A stretch of DNA of 64,000 nt from Kitasatospora sp. MAA4 (GCF_029893355.1 NZ_JARZAI010000014.1:157996-221995), one strand, 5' to 3'. Positions 9,188 to 16,807 are shown, counted from the first letter of the stretch. Notes: generated from the letters alone by a model not told the origin. Translations and numbers: made by a program.

Positions 9188-10045
9188 CTACCCTTCGACC
9201 TGTCGGTAGATGATCGTCGTGCTGCCCACGACGATCCTCGAGCCGTCGCGGAGCGTAGCGCGCTGGGTGTGCTGTCCGTCCACCACGATGCCGTTGGTGG
9301 ACCCCAGGTCGAGCACCATCGCGGGGGTGCCGGGGCGGATCTCGGCGTGTTTGCGGGAGACTCCGGGGTCGTCGATCCGGACGTCGGCCTCGGTGGAGCG
9401 GCCCAGCACGCAGGCGGTGCCGGTGATCTGGTGGCGGGTGCCGTTGACCTCGATCCAGCGGCGCGTGTTGGCGCCGGCGCCCGAGCCGGGGAACGGCCGG
9501 ACGTTGCTCGGGGCGGGCGGCATCGGCGGCATCGCGGGGGGCGAGTTCGGCGGCGGGGGAGCGCCCCCGAAGGTCGGCGAGCTGCTCTGCTGCCACGGTG
9601 CGCCGGGCGCCTCGGTGGCCGGACCGCGGCCGTAGCCGGCCGGCGGCTGCTGGGCCGGGGCCTCGGGGGTCTCGGTCGCCAGCGTGCGGCTGCGCACCCG
9701 GTAGAGGCCGGTGTCCAGGTCGTCCGCGCGTTCGAGATTGACCTGGAGCGGGCCGAGGAAGCTGTAGCGCTGCGCCTCCGCGTACTCCAGGACCATGCCG
9801 GAGAGCTCCTGGCCGAGCTGGCCCGCGTAGGGGCTGAGCCGCTCGTAGTCGTGCGCGCTGAGCTCGACGATGAAGTCGTTGGGCACCACGGTGCGGTCGC
9901 GGTTCCAGATCGTGGCGTTGTTGTCGCACTCGCGCTGCAGCGCTCCGGCGATCTCCACGGGCTGGACCTCGGACTTGAACACCTTGGCGAAGGTGCCGTT
10001 GACCAGACCCTCGAGTCGCTGCTCGAACTTCTTCAGGACTCCCAT
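9188..10045 (-). CDS. fhaA: DUF3662 and FHA-domain protein FhaA
   Basis: A 285-residue protein. The N-terminal DUF3662 domain (about 1-125, starting MGVLKKFEQRLEGLVNG) is joined by a Pro/Gly-rich linker to a C-terminal FHA domain (about 200-283) with GRSTEADVRI, SRKHAEI and GSTNGIVVD. In mycobacteria FhaA binds the phosphorylated pseudokinase MviN and restrains peptidoglycan synthesis; a similar role is expected here. The ATG at 10045 follows GAAGGGGG. It is the first gene of the cluster, so the promoter should lie in the following 426-base gap. Confidence 0.94.
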   Translation of the reverse strand: MGVLKKFEQRLEGLVNGTFAKVFKSEVQPVEIAGALQRECDNNATIWNRDRTVVPNDFIVELSAHDYERLSPYAGQLGQELSGMVLEYAEAQRYSFLGPLQVNLERADDLDTGLYRVRSRTLATETPEAPAQQPPAGYGRGPATEAPGAPWQQSSSPTFGGAPPPPNSPPAMPPMPPAPSNVRPFPGSGAGANTRRWIEVNGTRHQITGTACVLGRSTEADVRIDDPGVSRKHAEIRPGTPAMVLDLGSTNGIVVDGQHTQRATLRDGSRIVVGSTTIIYRQVEG

Positions 10046-10220
10046 GGGGCACCCCCTTCCAAGGGTTCTACCGGCTCGGCCCGGGCTTGATTGCGGTACT
10101 TCCGTACTGATCGTATCCACGCCGCGGCCATCCGTACGGTTCCCCGGCCGGGCGGTGCCCGGTCGTGGGCTTGCGCACACCGCTTCGCCCAGGTCTGCCC
10201 GGTGGCGAAGAGGTACCCCT

Positions 10221-10252
10221 CGGGAACGGCCCTCACCCCTGGGCCGTTCCCG
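10221..10252. repeat. Strong hairpin in fhaA upstream region
   Basis: Arms CGGGAACGGCCC (10221-10232) and GGGCCGTTCCCG (10241-10252) are exact reverse complements with an 8-base loop. It sits about 176 bases upstream of the fhaA start and 220 bases before the tRNA, where no gene ends. It may be a leader attenuator or mark an unrecognised short transcript. Confidence 0.6.
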
Positions 10253-10425
10253 GCTCACCCGTTCGCCAGGCCGTTCGAGTCGCGGTCCGGGCAGACCTGT
10301 GCAGGTGGGCCGGGGCGAGGGATTCGTAGGTTCCCCGGAGAGCGTGCTAATGTTTCTCATGTCGGAAGGGGCGCCCGAGAGGGAGCCGAAGCCGGACGGA
10401 AGATCGAGAAGCGGGTCCAAACCGA

Positions 10426-10455
10426 TTCGAAATCATCCGGACGATCGGTTAGCAT
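10426..10455 (+). promoter_or_regulatory. Possible tRNA-Leu promoter
   Basis: TAGCAT at 10450-10455 fits a TAnnnT -10 element and would place the transcript start about ten bases before the tRNA. The -35 region (TTCGAA, 10426-10431, 18-base spacer) is a poor match to TTGACA, so this is tentative. Confidence 0.3.
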
Positions 10456-10471
10456 CTACGACATCACCCAT

Positions 10472-10555
10472 GCGCGGGTGGCGGAATAGGCAGACGCGCT
10501 GGATTCAGGTTCCAGTGCCCGAAAGGGCGTGGGGGTTCAACTCCCCCCTCGCGCA
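10472..10555 (+). tRNA. tRNA-Leu(CAG)
   Basis: A class II tRNA of 84 bases. Acceptor GCGCGGG (10472-10478) pairs with CTCGCGC (10548-10554); the discriminator is A at 10555. The anticodon stem CTGGA/TCCAG encloses loop TTCAGGT, giving anticodon CAG, which reads CUG, the main leucine codon in such genomes. A variable arm with GCCC/GGGC and a T arm with GGGGG/CCCCC follow. CCA is not encoded. Confidence 0.97.
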
Positions 10556-10562
10556 CAGTAAG

Positions 10563-10601
10563 GAACGAGCCCCACCCGGATGATCCGGGTGGGGCTCGTT
10601 C
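10563..10601 (+). terminator. Terminator of tRNA-Leu
   Basis: An exact 18-bp inverted repeat (10563-10580 and 10584-10601) with a 3-base loop begins 7 bases after the tRNA and is followed by a T-rich stretch (TGTTTG). Confidence 0.92.
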
Positions 10602-10662
10602 TGTTTGCATGCCCGTGTTGTGCACCCGTGGCCCGCCGTTGGGCAGGCCACGGGACGGCCGT

Positions 10663-11385
10663 TCAGCCGCGATCCGAACCCGGCGTGTAGAGGATGTCGC
10701 GGGCCTGCTCCGCGGCGCGGACGATGGTCTCGCTGATGAAGTCGCTGAAGCGGGCGATGTTCTCCAGGCGGACGGCGGCCGGGCTGTCGCGGCCGAGGAC
10801 GCCGACGCCCTGTCGGGCGGTCTCGGCGATCTGGGCGATGCCGCGGGCGCTGGCGATCGTCGACTGGTACCAGACGTCCTCGTCGACGAAGTAGCGCTCG
10901 CGGCGGCGGTCGTCGCGTTCCCGGCGGATGAGGCCCTGCTCTTCCAGGAACGAGATCGACTTGGAGACGGACGCCGGGCTGACCTGGAGCTGCTGGACGA
11001 GTTCGGACGCGGTGAGGTTGCCCGCGTCGGCGATGAAGAGGCAGGTCAGCACCCGAGCCGTCATCTTGGGCAGGCCCTGTTGCATCAGCAGGGTGGTGAA
11101 CGCCTCCTCGTACTCGCGCACGGCCGCGTCGTCGCGTCCGTGGGCCTGGGCCGGCGTGCCCTGGCCGCGGGGTGCGGCCTGCCGGTGCCGGTGGGCGCGG
11201 CGTTCGGTGGCGCGGTGCGCCAGGTCGGCGCGGTAGGTGGTGGGGCCGCCGTTGCGCAGCACCTCGCGCGTGATCGTCGAGGTGGGGCGGTCGAGGCCTC
11301 GGGCGATCTCCGCGTAGGCGAGGCCGTCGGCCAGCCCCAGCGCGATCTGCTGGCGTTCCTGCTGGGTGAGCCTGCCTCCCGGCAT
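10663..11385 (-). CDS. MarR/GbsR-type regulator with IS30-like N-terminal HTH
   Basis: A 240-residue DNA-binding protein with two separate HTH modules. Residues 5-70 look like the HTH_38 domain of IS30-family transposases (LTQQERQQIA, YAEIARGLDRPTSTITREV, then a basic YRADLAHRATERRA tail). Residues 80-235 are a winged-helix MarR/GbsR-type domain (LTASELVQQLQVSPASVSK, RERYFVDED). No transposase catalytic region is present. It is divergent from a DUF4097 gene and an ABC exporter, which it probably controls. ATG 11385 has AAGGGAG upstream. Such fused regulators exist in actinomycetes; the ligand is unknown. Confidence 0.88.
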   Translation of the reverse strand: MPGGRLTQQERQQIALGLADGLAYAEIARGLDRPTSTITREVLRNGGPTTYRADLAHRATERRAHRHRQAAPRGQGTPAQAHGRDDAAVREYEEAFTTLLMQQGLPKMTARVLTCLFIADAGNLTASELVQQLQVSPASVSKSISFLEEQGLIRRERDDRRRERYFVDEDVWYQSTIASARGIAQIAETARQGVGVLGRDSPAAVRLENIARFSDFISETIVRAAEQARDILYTPGSDRG

Positions 11386-11444
11386 CGCGATCTCCCTTCA
11401 CGCTTCTCTGATGCCTCGAGCATAGCGTTCACTCTCCATCCAAT

Positions 11445-11573
11445 GCAACGAGAAGGGCGGCTGACGTTGCGTTAGAACTAAAGTCATTGCAACGATAATG
11501 GGGGTTCTACCTGCGCTGATGCCGAATATACGCAACGAGCTTGTTGCCACATCCTTGAACGCAACGTAGCGTT
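11445..11573. promoter_or_regulatory. Five GCAACG/CGTTGC boxes in divergent promoter region
   Basis: GCAACG or its complement occurs at 11445, 11465, 11489, 11532 and 11561. The last copy lies inside an AACGC-N6-GCGTT inverted repeat (11558-11573). The spacing covers both divergent genes, as expected for binding by the neighbouring two-HTH regulator. Binding is inferred. Confidence 0.55.
11544..11572 (+). promoter_or_regulatory. Candidate promoter of the DUF4097-ABC operon
   Basis: TTGCCA (11544-11549), a 17-base spacer and TAGCGT (11567-11572) match a vegetative promoter. The -10 element overlaps the AACGC-N6-GCGTT repeat, so a bound regulator would block it. Confidence 0.5.
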
Positions 11574-11610
11574 TCTCAAGTCAGAAACAGAAGCGCACAA
11601 GGAGAGCACG

Positions 11611-12282
11611 ATGCAGAAGTTCGACACCCCCACCCCGATCTCCGCCGTCCTCGACATCCCCGCGGGGCGCATCCAGTTCATCGCCGCCGACCGGACCGAC
11701 ACCAGGGTCGAGGTGCTGCCCGCCAACGCCTCCAAGGGCCGCGACGTGAAGGCGGCGGAGCAGGCCACGGTCGTCTACCGCGACGGCGTCCTGCGGATCG
11801 AGGCACCGGCGGCGAAGAACCAGTACTTCGGCCCCTCCGGGTGCATCGAGGTGACCGTCCAGCTGCCCGCCGGCTCGAGCATCGACGCGAAGTCGTCCTG
11901 CGCTGAGTTCCGGGGTGTCGGACGCCTCGGCGACGTCGCCTGCGAGGGCGCGTACGGCCCGGTCAAGATCGACGAGGCCGCGAGCGTGCGCCTGGCCGCG
12001 CACGTCGGTGACGTCTCGGTCGGCCGGCTGACCGGCCCCGCGGAGATCAGCACCCAGAAGGGCGACATCCACATCGCCGAGGCCAGCTCCGGCACGGTCG
12101 TGCTGAGCACCCAGGTCGGCGACGTGACGGTCGGCGCCGCCCGCGGAGTCTCCGCCTCCCTGGACGCCGGCACCGGCTACGGCCGGATCCACAACGCGCT
12201 GAAGAACACCGACGGCGCCGCCGCCGGCCTGAACATCCACGCGACCACCACCCACGGCGACATCGCCGCCCGCAGTCTCTGA
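11611..12282 (+). CDS. DUF4097-family protein
   Basis: A 223-residue protein without signal peptide or membrane helix. It has the repetitive short-strand pattern of DUF4097 proteins (repeated GDV/GDI turns such as HVGDVSVGRL, KGDIHIAEA, VGDVTVGAA), consistent with a right-handed beta-helix. Function of the family is not established; members often sit beside transporters and their regulators. It starts at ATG 11611 after AAGGAGAG and is followed after 12 bases by the ABC ATPase gene, so it is the first gene of a three-gene operon. Confidence 0.85.
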   Translation: MQKFDTPTPISAVLDIPAGRIQFIAADRTDTRVEVLPANASKGRDVKAAEQATVVYRDGVLRIEAPAAKNQYFGPSGCIEVTVQLPAGSSIDAKSSCAEFRGVGRLGDVACEGAYGPVKIDEAASVRLAAHVGDVSVGRLTGPAEISTQKGDIHIAEASSGTVVLSTQVGDVTVGAARGVSASLDAGTGYGRIHNALKNTDGAAAGLNIHATTTHGDIAARSL

Positions 12283-12294
12283 GGAGCACCCATC

Positions 12295-13257
12295 ATGACC
12301 AAGCTGGCCATCGCGGCGAACGGGCTGCGCAAGTCCTACGGCGACCAGGTCGTGCTCGACGGCGTCGACCTGGCCGTCCCCGAGGGAACGGTCTTCTCCC
12401 TGCTCGGCCCGAACGGCGCCGGCAAGACCACCGCCGTGAAGATCCTCTCCACCCTCGTCCGCGCCGACCCCGGCACCGGCGACATCCACATCGGCGGCCA
12501 CAACCTGGCCACCGACCCCCAGGCGGTGCGCGCCGCGATCGGCGTCACCGGCCAGTTCTCCGCCGTCGACGGCCTGATCACCGGCGAGGAGAACATGCTT
12601 CTCATGGCGGACCTTCACCACCTCTCCCGCAGCGAGGGCCGGCGCACCGCCGCCGAACTGCTGGAGCGCTTCGACCTGGTGGAGGCGGCGAAGAAGCCCG
12701 CCTCCACCTACTCCGGCGGCATGAAGCGCCGCCTGGACATCGCGATGACGCTGGTCGGCAACCCGCGGATCATCTTCCTCGACGAGCCGACCACCGGCCT
12801 CGACCCGCGCTCCCGGCACACCATGTGGCAGATCATCCGGGAGCTGGTCTCCGACGGCGTCACCGTCTTCCTCACCACGCAGTACCTGGACGAGGCCGAC
12901 GAGCTCGCCGACCGCATCGCGGTGCTCAACGACGGCAGGATCGCCGCCCACGGCAGCGCCGCGGAGCTGAAGCGGCTCGTCCCGGGCGGGCACGTCCGGC
13001 TCCGCTTCACCGACCCGGCCGCGTACCAGGGCGCCGCCCGCACGCTCGGCGACGCCACCCGCGACGACGACTCCCTCGCGCTGCGGGTCCCCAACGACGG
13101 CAGCCAGCGCGAGCTGCGCTCGATCCTCGACCGGCTGGACCTCGCCGGCATCGAGGCGGACGAGCTGACCGTGCACACCCCCGACCTCGACGACGTGTTC
13201 TTCGCCCTGACCGGCAGCGCCGATATCCCCAGCCAGTCCAAGGAGGCTGTCCGATGA
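12295..13257 (+). CDS. ABC exporter ATPase, DrrA type
   Basis: A 320-residue nucleotide-binding subunit. Walker A GPNGAGKTT, signature YSGGMKRRLDIAM, Walker B IIFLDEPTTGLD and the switch region LTTQYLDEAD are intact. The C-terminal ~100 residues match the extra domain of daunorubicin-type (DrrA) exporters. It pairs with the permease that overlaps its stop codon (ATGA). Such exporters remove hydrophobic drugs or lipids; the substrate cannot be told from sequence. Confidence 0.94.
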   Translation: MTKLAIAANGLRKSYGDQVVLDGVDLAVPEGTVFSLLGPNGAGKTTAVKILSTLVRADPGTGDIHIGGHNLATDPQAVRAAIGVTGQFSAVDGLITGEENMLLMADLHHLSRSEGRRTAAELLERFDLVEAAKKPASTYSGGMKRRLDIAMTLVGNPRIIFLDEPTTGLDPRSRHTMWQIIRELVSDGVTVFLTTQYLDEADELADRIAVLNDGRIAAHGSAAELKRLVPGGHVRLRFTDPAAYQGAARTLGDATRDDDSLALRVPNDGSQRELRSILDRLDLAGIEADELTVHTPDLDDVFFALTGSADIPSQSKEAVR

Positions 13258-14045
13258 GCTCCCTCTCCCTCGCTGTGCGCGACTCGTCCACGATGCTGCG
13301 CCGCAACCTCCTGCACGCCCGGCGCTACCCGTCCCTCACCCTGAACCTGCTGCTCACCCCGATCATGCTGCTGCTGCTCTTCGTCTACGTCTTCGGCGAC
13401 ACGATGAGCTCGGGCATCGGCGGGGGCGCTCCGAACCGCTCCGCGTACATCGCGTACCTCGTCCCGGGCCTGCTGCTGATGACCATCGGCAGCACAGTGG
13501 TCGGAACCGCGGTGTCCGTCTCCAACGACATGACCGAGGGCATCATCGCCCGCTTCCGCACGATGGCGATCCACCGTCCTTCGGTGCTCGTCGGGCACGT
13601 GGTCGGCAGCGTGCTGCAGTCGATCATGAGCGTGGTCCTGGTGGGCGCCGTCGGCGTGGCCATCGGCTTCCGGTCCAGGGGTGCCGGCGTCCTGGAGTGG
13701 CTGGCGGCGTTCGGGCTGCTCGTGCTCTTCGCCCTGGCGGTCACCTGGATCGCGGTCGGCATGGGCCTGGTGAGCCCGAACGCCGAGGCCGCCAGCAACA
13801 ACGCGGTGCCGCTGGTCCTGCTGCCGCTGCTCTCCAGTGCCTTCGTCCCGATCCACTCCATGCCCGGCTGGTTCCAGCCGATCGCCGAGTACCAGCCGTT
13901 CACGCCCGCCATCGAAACGCTCCGGGGCCTGCTGCTCGGCAGCCGGATCGGCGACAACGGGTGGCTCGCGGTCGTCTGGTGCGTGGGACTCGCGGTGCTC
14001 GGCTACTTCTGGTCGACCTCGACGTTCAACCGTGACCCGAAGTAA
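13254..14045 (+). CDS. ABC-2 type permease, DrrB type
   Basis: A 263-residue membrane subunit with six predicted helices (for example LLLTPIMLLLLFVYVFG, LVPGLLLMTIGSTVVGTAVSV) and the ABC-2 signature region ending with SAFVPIHSMPGWFQPIAEYQPFTPAIE. The start is ATG 13254 after AAGGAGG and overlaps the ATPase stop by four bases, which implies coupled translation. The longer open frame to 12825 is out of frame with the ATPase and is not used. Confidence 0.94.
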   Translation: MSSLSLAVRDSSTMLRRNLLHARRYPSLTLNLLLTPIMLLLLFVYVFGDTMSSGIGGGAPNRSAYIAYLVPGLLLMTIGSTVVGTAVSVSNDMTEGIIARFRTMAIHRPSVLVGHVVGSVLQSIMSVVLVGAVGVAIGFRSRGAGVLEWLAAFGLLVLFALAVTWIAVGMGLVSPNAEAASNNAVPLVLLPLLSSAFVPIHSMPGWFQPIAEYQPFTPAIETLRGLLLGSRIGDNGWLAVVWCVGLAVLGYFWSTSTFNRDPK

Positions 14046-14053
14046 CCGGGAGT

Positions 14054-14206
14054 TCAGTGCTTGCCGAGCGTGAAGAGCAGGATCAGGAAGGCGGCCCAGA
14101 CATGGGTGGCCGCGATGTAGATCACCGCGCGCACCAGCATCGCCTTGCGCTTGCTCTTCTCGTCCTTGGTCGCCTGCGGGTTCGCGGCGGTGCTGCTCTT
14201 GTTCAT
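14054..14206 (-). CDS. Small membrane protein, DUF6126-like
   Basis: A 50-residue protein: a Lys-rich N-terminus (MNKSSTAANPQATKDEKSKR) followed by one long helix, AVIYIAATHVWAAFLILLF. The AVYIxxTHxxAAF pattern matches the small actinobacterial DUF6126 family as I recall it. Its ATG overlaps the stop of the ArsR-type regulator (ATGA), so the two are translated together. It converges on the ABC permease, with only 8 bases between the stop codons. Confidence 0.78.
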   Translation of the reverse strand: MNKSSTAANPQATKDEKSKRKAMLVRAVIYIAATHVWAAFLILLFTLGKH

Positions 14207-14556
14207 CGGGTGGCCTGGGTGCTGGGGGCGGGGGCATCGTGCAGCTGTTCGAGCAGCAGGCCCTGGTCGGTGATCAGCTCGGTGAGGATCCGGCGGGCGG
14301 CCCGCAGGAGTTCGGCGACGTCCGGGGTGCTGAGCGCGTACACCACGGTGTTGCCGTCCCGGGTGGCGCTGACCAGCTGGGTGCGGCGCAGCACGGCGAG
14401 CTGCTGGGAGAGGCTGGACGCCTCCACGTCTATCTCGGTGAGCAGCTCGCGCACCGGGCGCGGGCCGTCCTGCAGGAGTTCGAGCACGCGGATGCGCACC
14501 GGGTGGCCGAGCGTGCGGAAGAACTCCGCCTTGGCCTGGTAGAGCGGGACGGGCAC
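14203..14556 (-). CDS. ArsR-family transcriptional regulator
   Basis: A 117-residue winged-helix repressor (FRTLGHPVRIRVLELLQDGPRPVRELLTEI, ASSLSQQLAVLRRTQLVSATRDGNTVVYAL). The usual metal-binding ELCVCDL motif of ArsR/SmtB metal sensors is absent and there is no cysteine, so it is probably not a classical metal sensor. The start is GTG 14556, three bases after the preceding small gene. A perfect 16-base palindrome lies upstream of the operon. Confidence 0.92.
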   Translation of the reverse strand: MPVPLYQAKAEFFRTLGHPVRIRVLELLQDGPRPVRELLTEIDVEASSLSQQLAVLRRTQLVSATRDGNTVVYALSTPDVAELLRAARRILTELITDQGLLLEQLHDAPAPSTQATR

Positions 14557-14559
14557 CGG

Positions 14560-14754
14560 TCAGTCCTCTCCGCGTTCCTCTTCGGGGCTGTGCGCCAGGG
14601 CGATCCCGTGCTTCTCCGCCATCCGCAGCAGGCCTGCGATACGGCCCTCGTACGCCTGGACGCCGTCGAGGTCGCCCTCGGCGCGCGCCTTCGCGAGGTC
14701 GCCGCGGGCCTGGGCCAGCTGTGCGCGCAACTCTTCGTCGAACAGTCCGGTCAC
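14560..14754 (-). CDS. Small helical protein, function unknown
   Basis: A 64-residue charged, almost entirely helical protein (DEELRAQLAQARGDLAKARAEGDLDGVQAYEGR...) with a short acidic tail. It starts at GTG 14754 and ends three bases before the ArsR regulator start. It is the first gene of the three-gene operon, immediately behind the palindromic operator. I do not recognise a named family. Confidence 0.7.
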   Translation of the reverse strand: MTGLFDEELRAQLAQARGDLAKARAEGDLDGVQAYEGRIAGLLRMAEKHGIALAHSPEEERGED

Positions 14755-14773
14755 GGCTCCAGCATCTCCGGAG

Positions 14774-14789
14774 TTGAAGAATTCTTCAA
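14774..14789. promoter_or_regulatory. Perfect palindromic operator of the ArsR operon
   Basis: TTGAAGAATTCTTCAA is an exact 16-base palindrome, unusually AT-rich here, lying 19 bases upstream of the operon's first start codon. Length, symmetry and position are typical for an ArsR-type operator and suggest autoregulation. Confidence 0.72.
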
Positions 14790-14793
14790 GCAG

Positions 14794-15168
14794 TCAGACG
14801 ACCAGCTCGCTCTCGATCCGCCGGGCGTGGTGGCGGGCCAGTGCGAGGTTGGCCCGGGCGCGGTCGAGGACCAGGTAGAGGAAGAGGCCGTGGCTGCCGG
14901 TGCTGGTGAGCGGTCGGATCAGGTGGTACTGGTGGGTGAGCGTGCTGAGGATGTCCTCCATCGCCTCCCCCGCACGGCCCTGCAGCTCCACGGCCCGCAG
15001 GGTGGCGCGGACCACGTCGGTGCTGCCGGCCGCGGCCAGTGCGAGGTCCAGGTCCGCCGCGTGGCCCATGGTGCCCAGGGCCATCCCGCTGCCGACGTCC
15101 ACCAGCGCGGCTCCCAGCGCGCCCTCGATGGTCATGGCGTCCTTGAGCGCGTTCTCGATGCCGGACAT
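14794..15168 (-). CDS. Roadblock/LC7-domain protein
   Basis: A 124-residue protein with the roadblock fold pattern: helix MSGIENALKDAMTIEGALGAALVDVGSGMALGTMG, a central long helix with AxxxxDVVRATLRAVE, and a C-terminal strand pair (HGLFLYLVLDRARANLALARHHARRIE). Roadblock proteins usually act with small GTPases or as dimer platforms; here no GTPase gene is adjacent. ATG 15168 has AGGAGG upstream; a longer frame exists but lacks support. The ArsR palindrome is just beyond its stop. Confidence 0.78.
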   Translation of the reverse strand: MSGIENALKDAMTIEGALGAALVDVGSGMALGTMGHAADLDLALAAAGSTDVVRATLRAVELQGRAGEAMEDILSTLTHQYHLIRPLTSTGSHGLFLYLVLDRARANLALARHHARRIESELVV

Positions 15169-15395
15169 GTGGTCCTCCTGGCTGATCGGATCGATGGCAC
15201 GAGGGTAGGGAGTTGGCCGGTGGGTGCCGGTCTGATGACTGGAACTGATCACTACCTGATCACCGGGCATCGGATCTGTTGAGTAGACGTCGTCAATTGA
15301 AGACTTCTTCATCCGGATCGGACGGCCGGGCGGCGTACCCTTCGGCGCACCGGGGCCCGCGAAGGACCCCCACCGGACGGACGGAGTGATCACGC

Positions 15396-16190
15396 ATGAC
15401 GGGCGCGGTGACGTGGCGGGTACGGCCGGCCGAGCCGCGGGCGGTGGTGCTCCTGCTGCACGGCGGCCAGGTGGAGAGCACCGCCCCGGCCCGGCCCTGG
15501 CACCTCGCGGTGGTGCGGATGCGCGGGTTCGTGCGGCCGGTGGCGCGCGAGACGGCCGGCCGGGCGGTCGCGGTGGGCCTGCTGCGCTACCGGTACCGGG
15601 GCTGGAACGGCGACCGGGCGCACGCCGCCCGTGACGTGCTGGCGGCGCTGGACGAGGTGGCGGCCGCCTACGGCCCGGTGCCCGTGGTGCTGGTCGGGCA
15701 CTCGATGGGCGGGCGGGCCGCGCTGCGGGCCGCCGGGCACCCGAACGTCACCGGTGTCGTCGCGCTCGCCCCCTGGTGCCCGCCCGAGGACCCCTGCGAG
15801 CAGCTGGCCGGACGCCGACTGGTGGCTCTGCACGGCGACCGGGACACGGTGACCGACCCCGCCGAGACCCGGCTGCTGGCCGCCCGGGCCCGGGCGGCGG
15901 GGGCGTCGGTGGCCGGGATCGAGGTGGCCGGGGCCGGCCACGGGATGCTGCGGCGCTCCGCCGACTGGCACCGCTCCGCCGCTCGGCTGGCGGCCGCCCT
16001 GCTGGGTCTGCGCGAGCCGCCGGAGCAGGTCGCGCAGGCGCTGGCGCTGGGCGGGGGCGAGGCCGGGGGCCTGCGGCTGCCGCTGCCCACCGTCGAGCAG
16101 TGGCCACCGATCCGGGAAGCCCGCGAACGGCTGCGGCCGCCCCCGGCCCGGGAGGGGCGGAGACGGCCGCAGCGCTGGGTCAGGCGTTGA
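15396..16190 (+). CDS. Alpha/beta hydrolase
   Basis: A 264-residue soluble hydrolase. The nucleophile elbow is GHSMGG, the oxyanion strand LLLHGG, the acid Asp in LHGDRDTVTD and the catalytic His in GAGHGML. The last 50 residues are a Pro/Arg-rich extension. The ATG at 15396 follows GGACGGAG. It overlaps the stop of the chaplin gene on the other strand by 11 bases. Substrate unknown; a small esterase or lipase-like activity is likely. Confidence 0.88.
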   Translation: MTGAVTWRVRPAEPRAVVLLLHGGQVESTAPARPWHLAVVRMRGFVRPVARETAGRAVAVGLLRYRYRGWNGDRAHAARDVLAALDEVAAAYGPVPVVLVGHSMGGRAALRAAGHPNVTGVVALAPWCPPEDPCEQLAGRRLVALHGDRDTVTDPAETRLLAARARAAGASVAGIEVAGAGHGMLRRSADWHRSAARLAAALLGLREPPEQVAQALALGGGEAGGLRLPLPTVEQWPPIREARERLRPPPAREGRRRPQRWVRR

Positions 16191-16419
16191 CGCAGGTGTT
16201 CCCGAAGGCCGGGTTCGCGATGCCGACCAGGTTGATGCTGTTGCCGCAGATGTTGATCGGGATGTGGATCGGGATCTGGATCAGATTGCCCGACAGCACA
16301 CCGGGCGAGCCGATCGCCGCGCCGTTGGCGGTGGCGTCTGCGCTGGCAACACCGGCGCCGCCGAGGACGAGCGCACCAGCGGCGCAGGCGAGCACAACGG
16401 CCCTGCGGAAGTCCTTCAT
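16180..16419 (-). CDS. Short chaplin
   Basis: A 79-residue secreted hydrophobin-like protein. A 27-residue signal peptide (KDFRRAVVLACAAGALVLGGAGVASA) precedes one chaplin domain with NGxAIGSPGVLSGN, IQIPIHIPINICGNSINLVGIANPAFGNTC and the two conserved cysteines. There is no sorting signal, so it belongs to the short ChpD-H group, which assemble as amyloid on aerial hyphae and spores. ATG 16419 has GGAGAAG upstream. Presence of a chaplin implies a filamentous, sporulating organism. Confidence 0.94.
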   Translation of the reverse strand: MKDFRRAVVLACAAGALVLGGAGVASADATANGAAIGSPGVLSGNLIQIPIHIPINICGNSINLVGIANPAFGNTCVNA

Positions 16420-16807
16420 GGGTCTTCTCCATTCCTTGCGGGATCGAACAGGGTCATGCGAGAACACATTCGTCCGGATATAGCCGAACGTGTTCCCATA
16501 CTTACTCTTCGTCCTCGGAAGTGCCCTGGGCGGTTACGCCACCCGCTATTCACCCGGTCGGCTGATCCGATCGTCGAGCAGATTGCGCTCGGCGGCGGTG
16601 CGCTGCGCCGCGCGGGTGAGCGGCCTCGCTCGTCCGGTCGCGTCGGCTTGACCAGCAATGCTGACGCCGTTTCACTTCAGCGTGGCTGCCGACCCTCTGC
16701 CACCGGACGGCCCTTCGTGTACGTACCCGATCTGTGCCCGTCCCGCTCGTAGGACCGAGCGCGAGGCTCGGGGCCTCCCCGTTCACCGAGTCGGAGGAAA
16801 ACGACCC
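16420..16807. other. Intergenic region between chaplin and Tat-protein genes
   Basis: This 388-base gap separates two divergent genes. It should contain both promoters. The most distinct structure is the inverted repeat at 16462-16495. Open frames here are low-complexity antisense and were not called. Confidence 0.6.
16462..16495. promoter_or_regulatory. Inverted repeat upstream of chaplin
   Basis: GAACACATTCG (16462-16472) and CGAACGTGTTC (16485-16495) are inverted copies with one mismatch, separated by 12 bases containing GGATATAG. It lies 43-76 bases upstream of the chaplin ATG, over the expected core promoter. A regulator-binding role is inferred. Confidence 0.45.

Larger units (their letters stand above)
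10046..10471. other. Intergenic region between fhaA and tRNA-Leu
   Basis: This 426-base divergent gap should hold the fhaA-cluster promoter (minus strand) and the tRNA promoter (plus strand). I see no convincing protein gene: the small open frames here are Arg/Pro-rich antisense noise. It contains a strong hairpin at 10221-10252, listed separately. Confidence 0.6.

Noticed and set aside
10663..11385. IS30 transposase remnant
   Set aside because: Only the HTH is IS30-like; it is fused in frame to a complete MarR-type domain and lacks transposase sequence or inverted repeats.
16533..16538. CGTAAC on the minus strand as a BldN-type -35 element for the chaplin
   Set aside because: No matching -10 element is found at the expected spacing.
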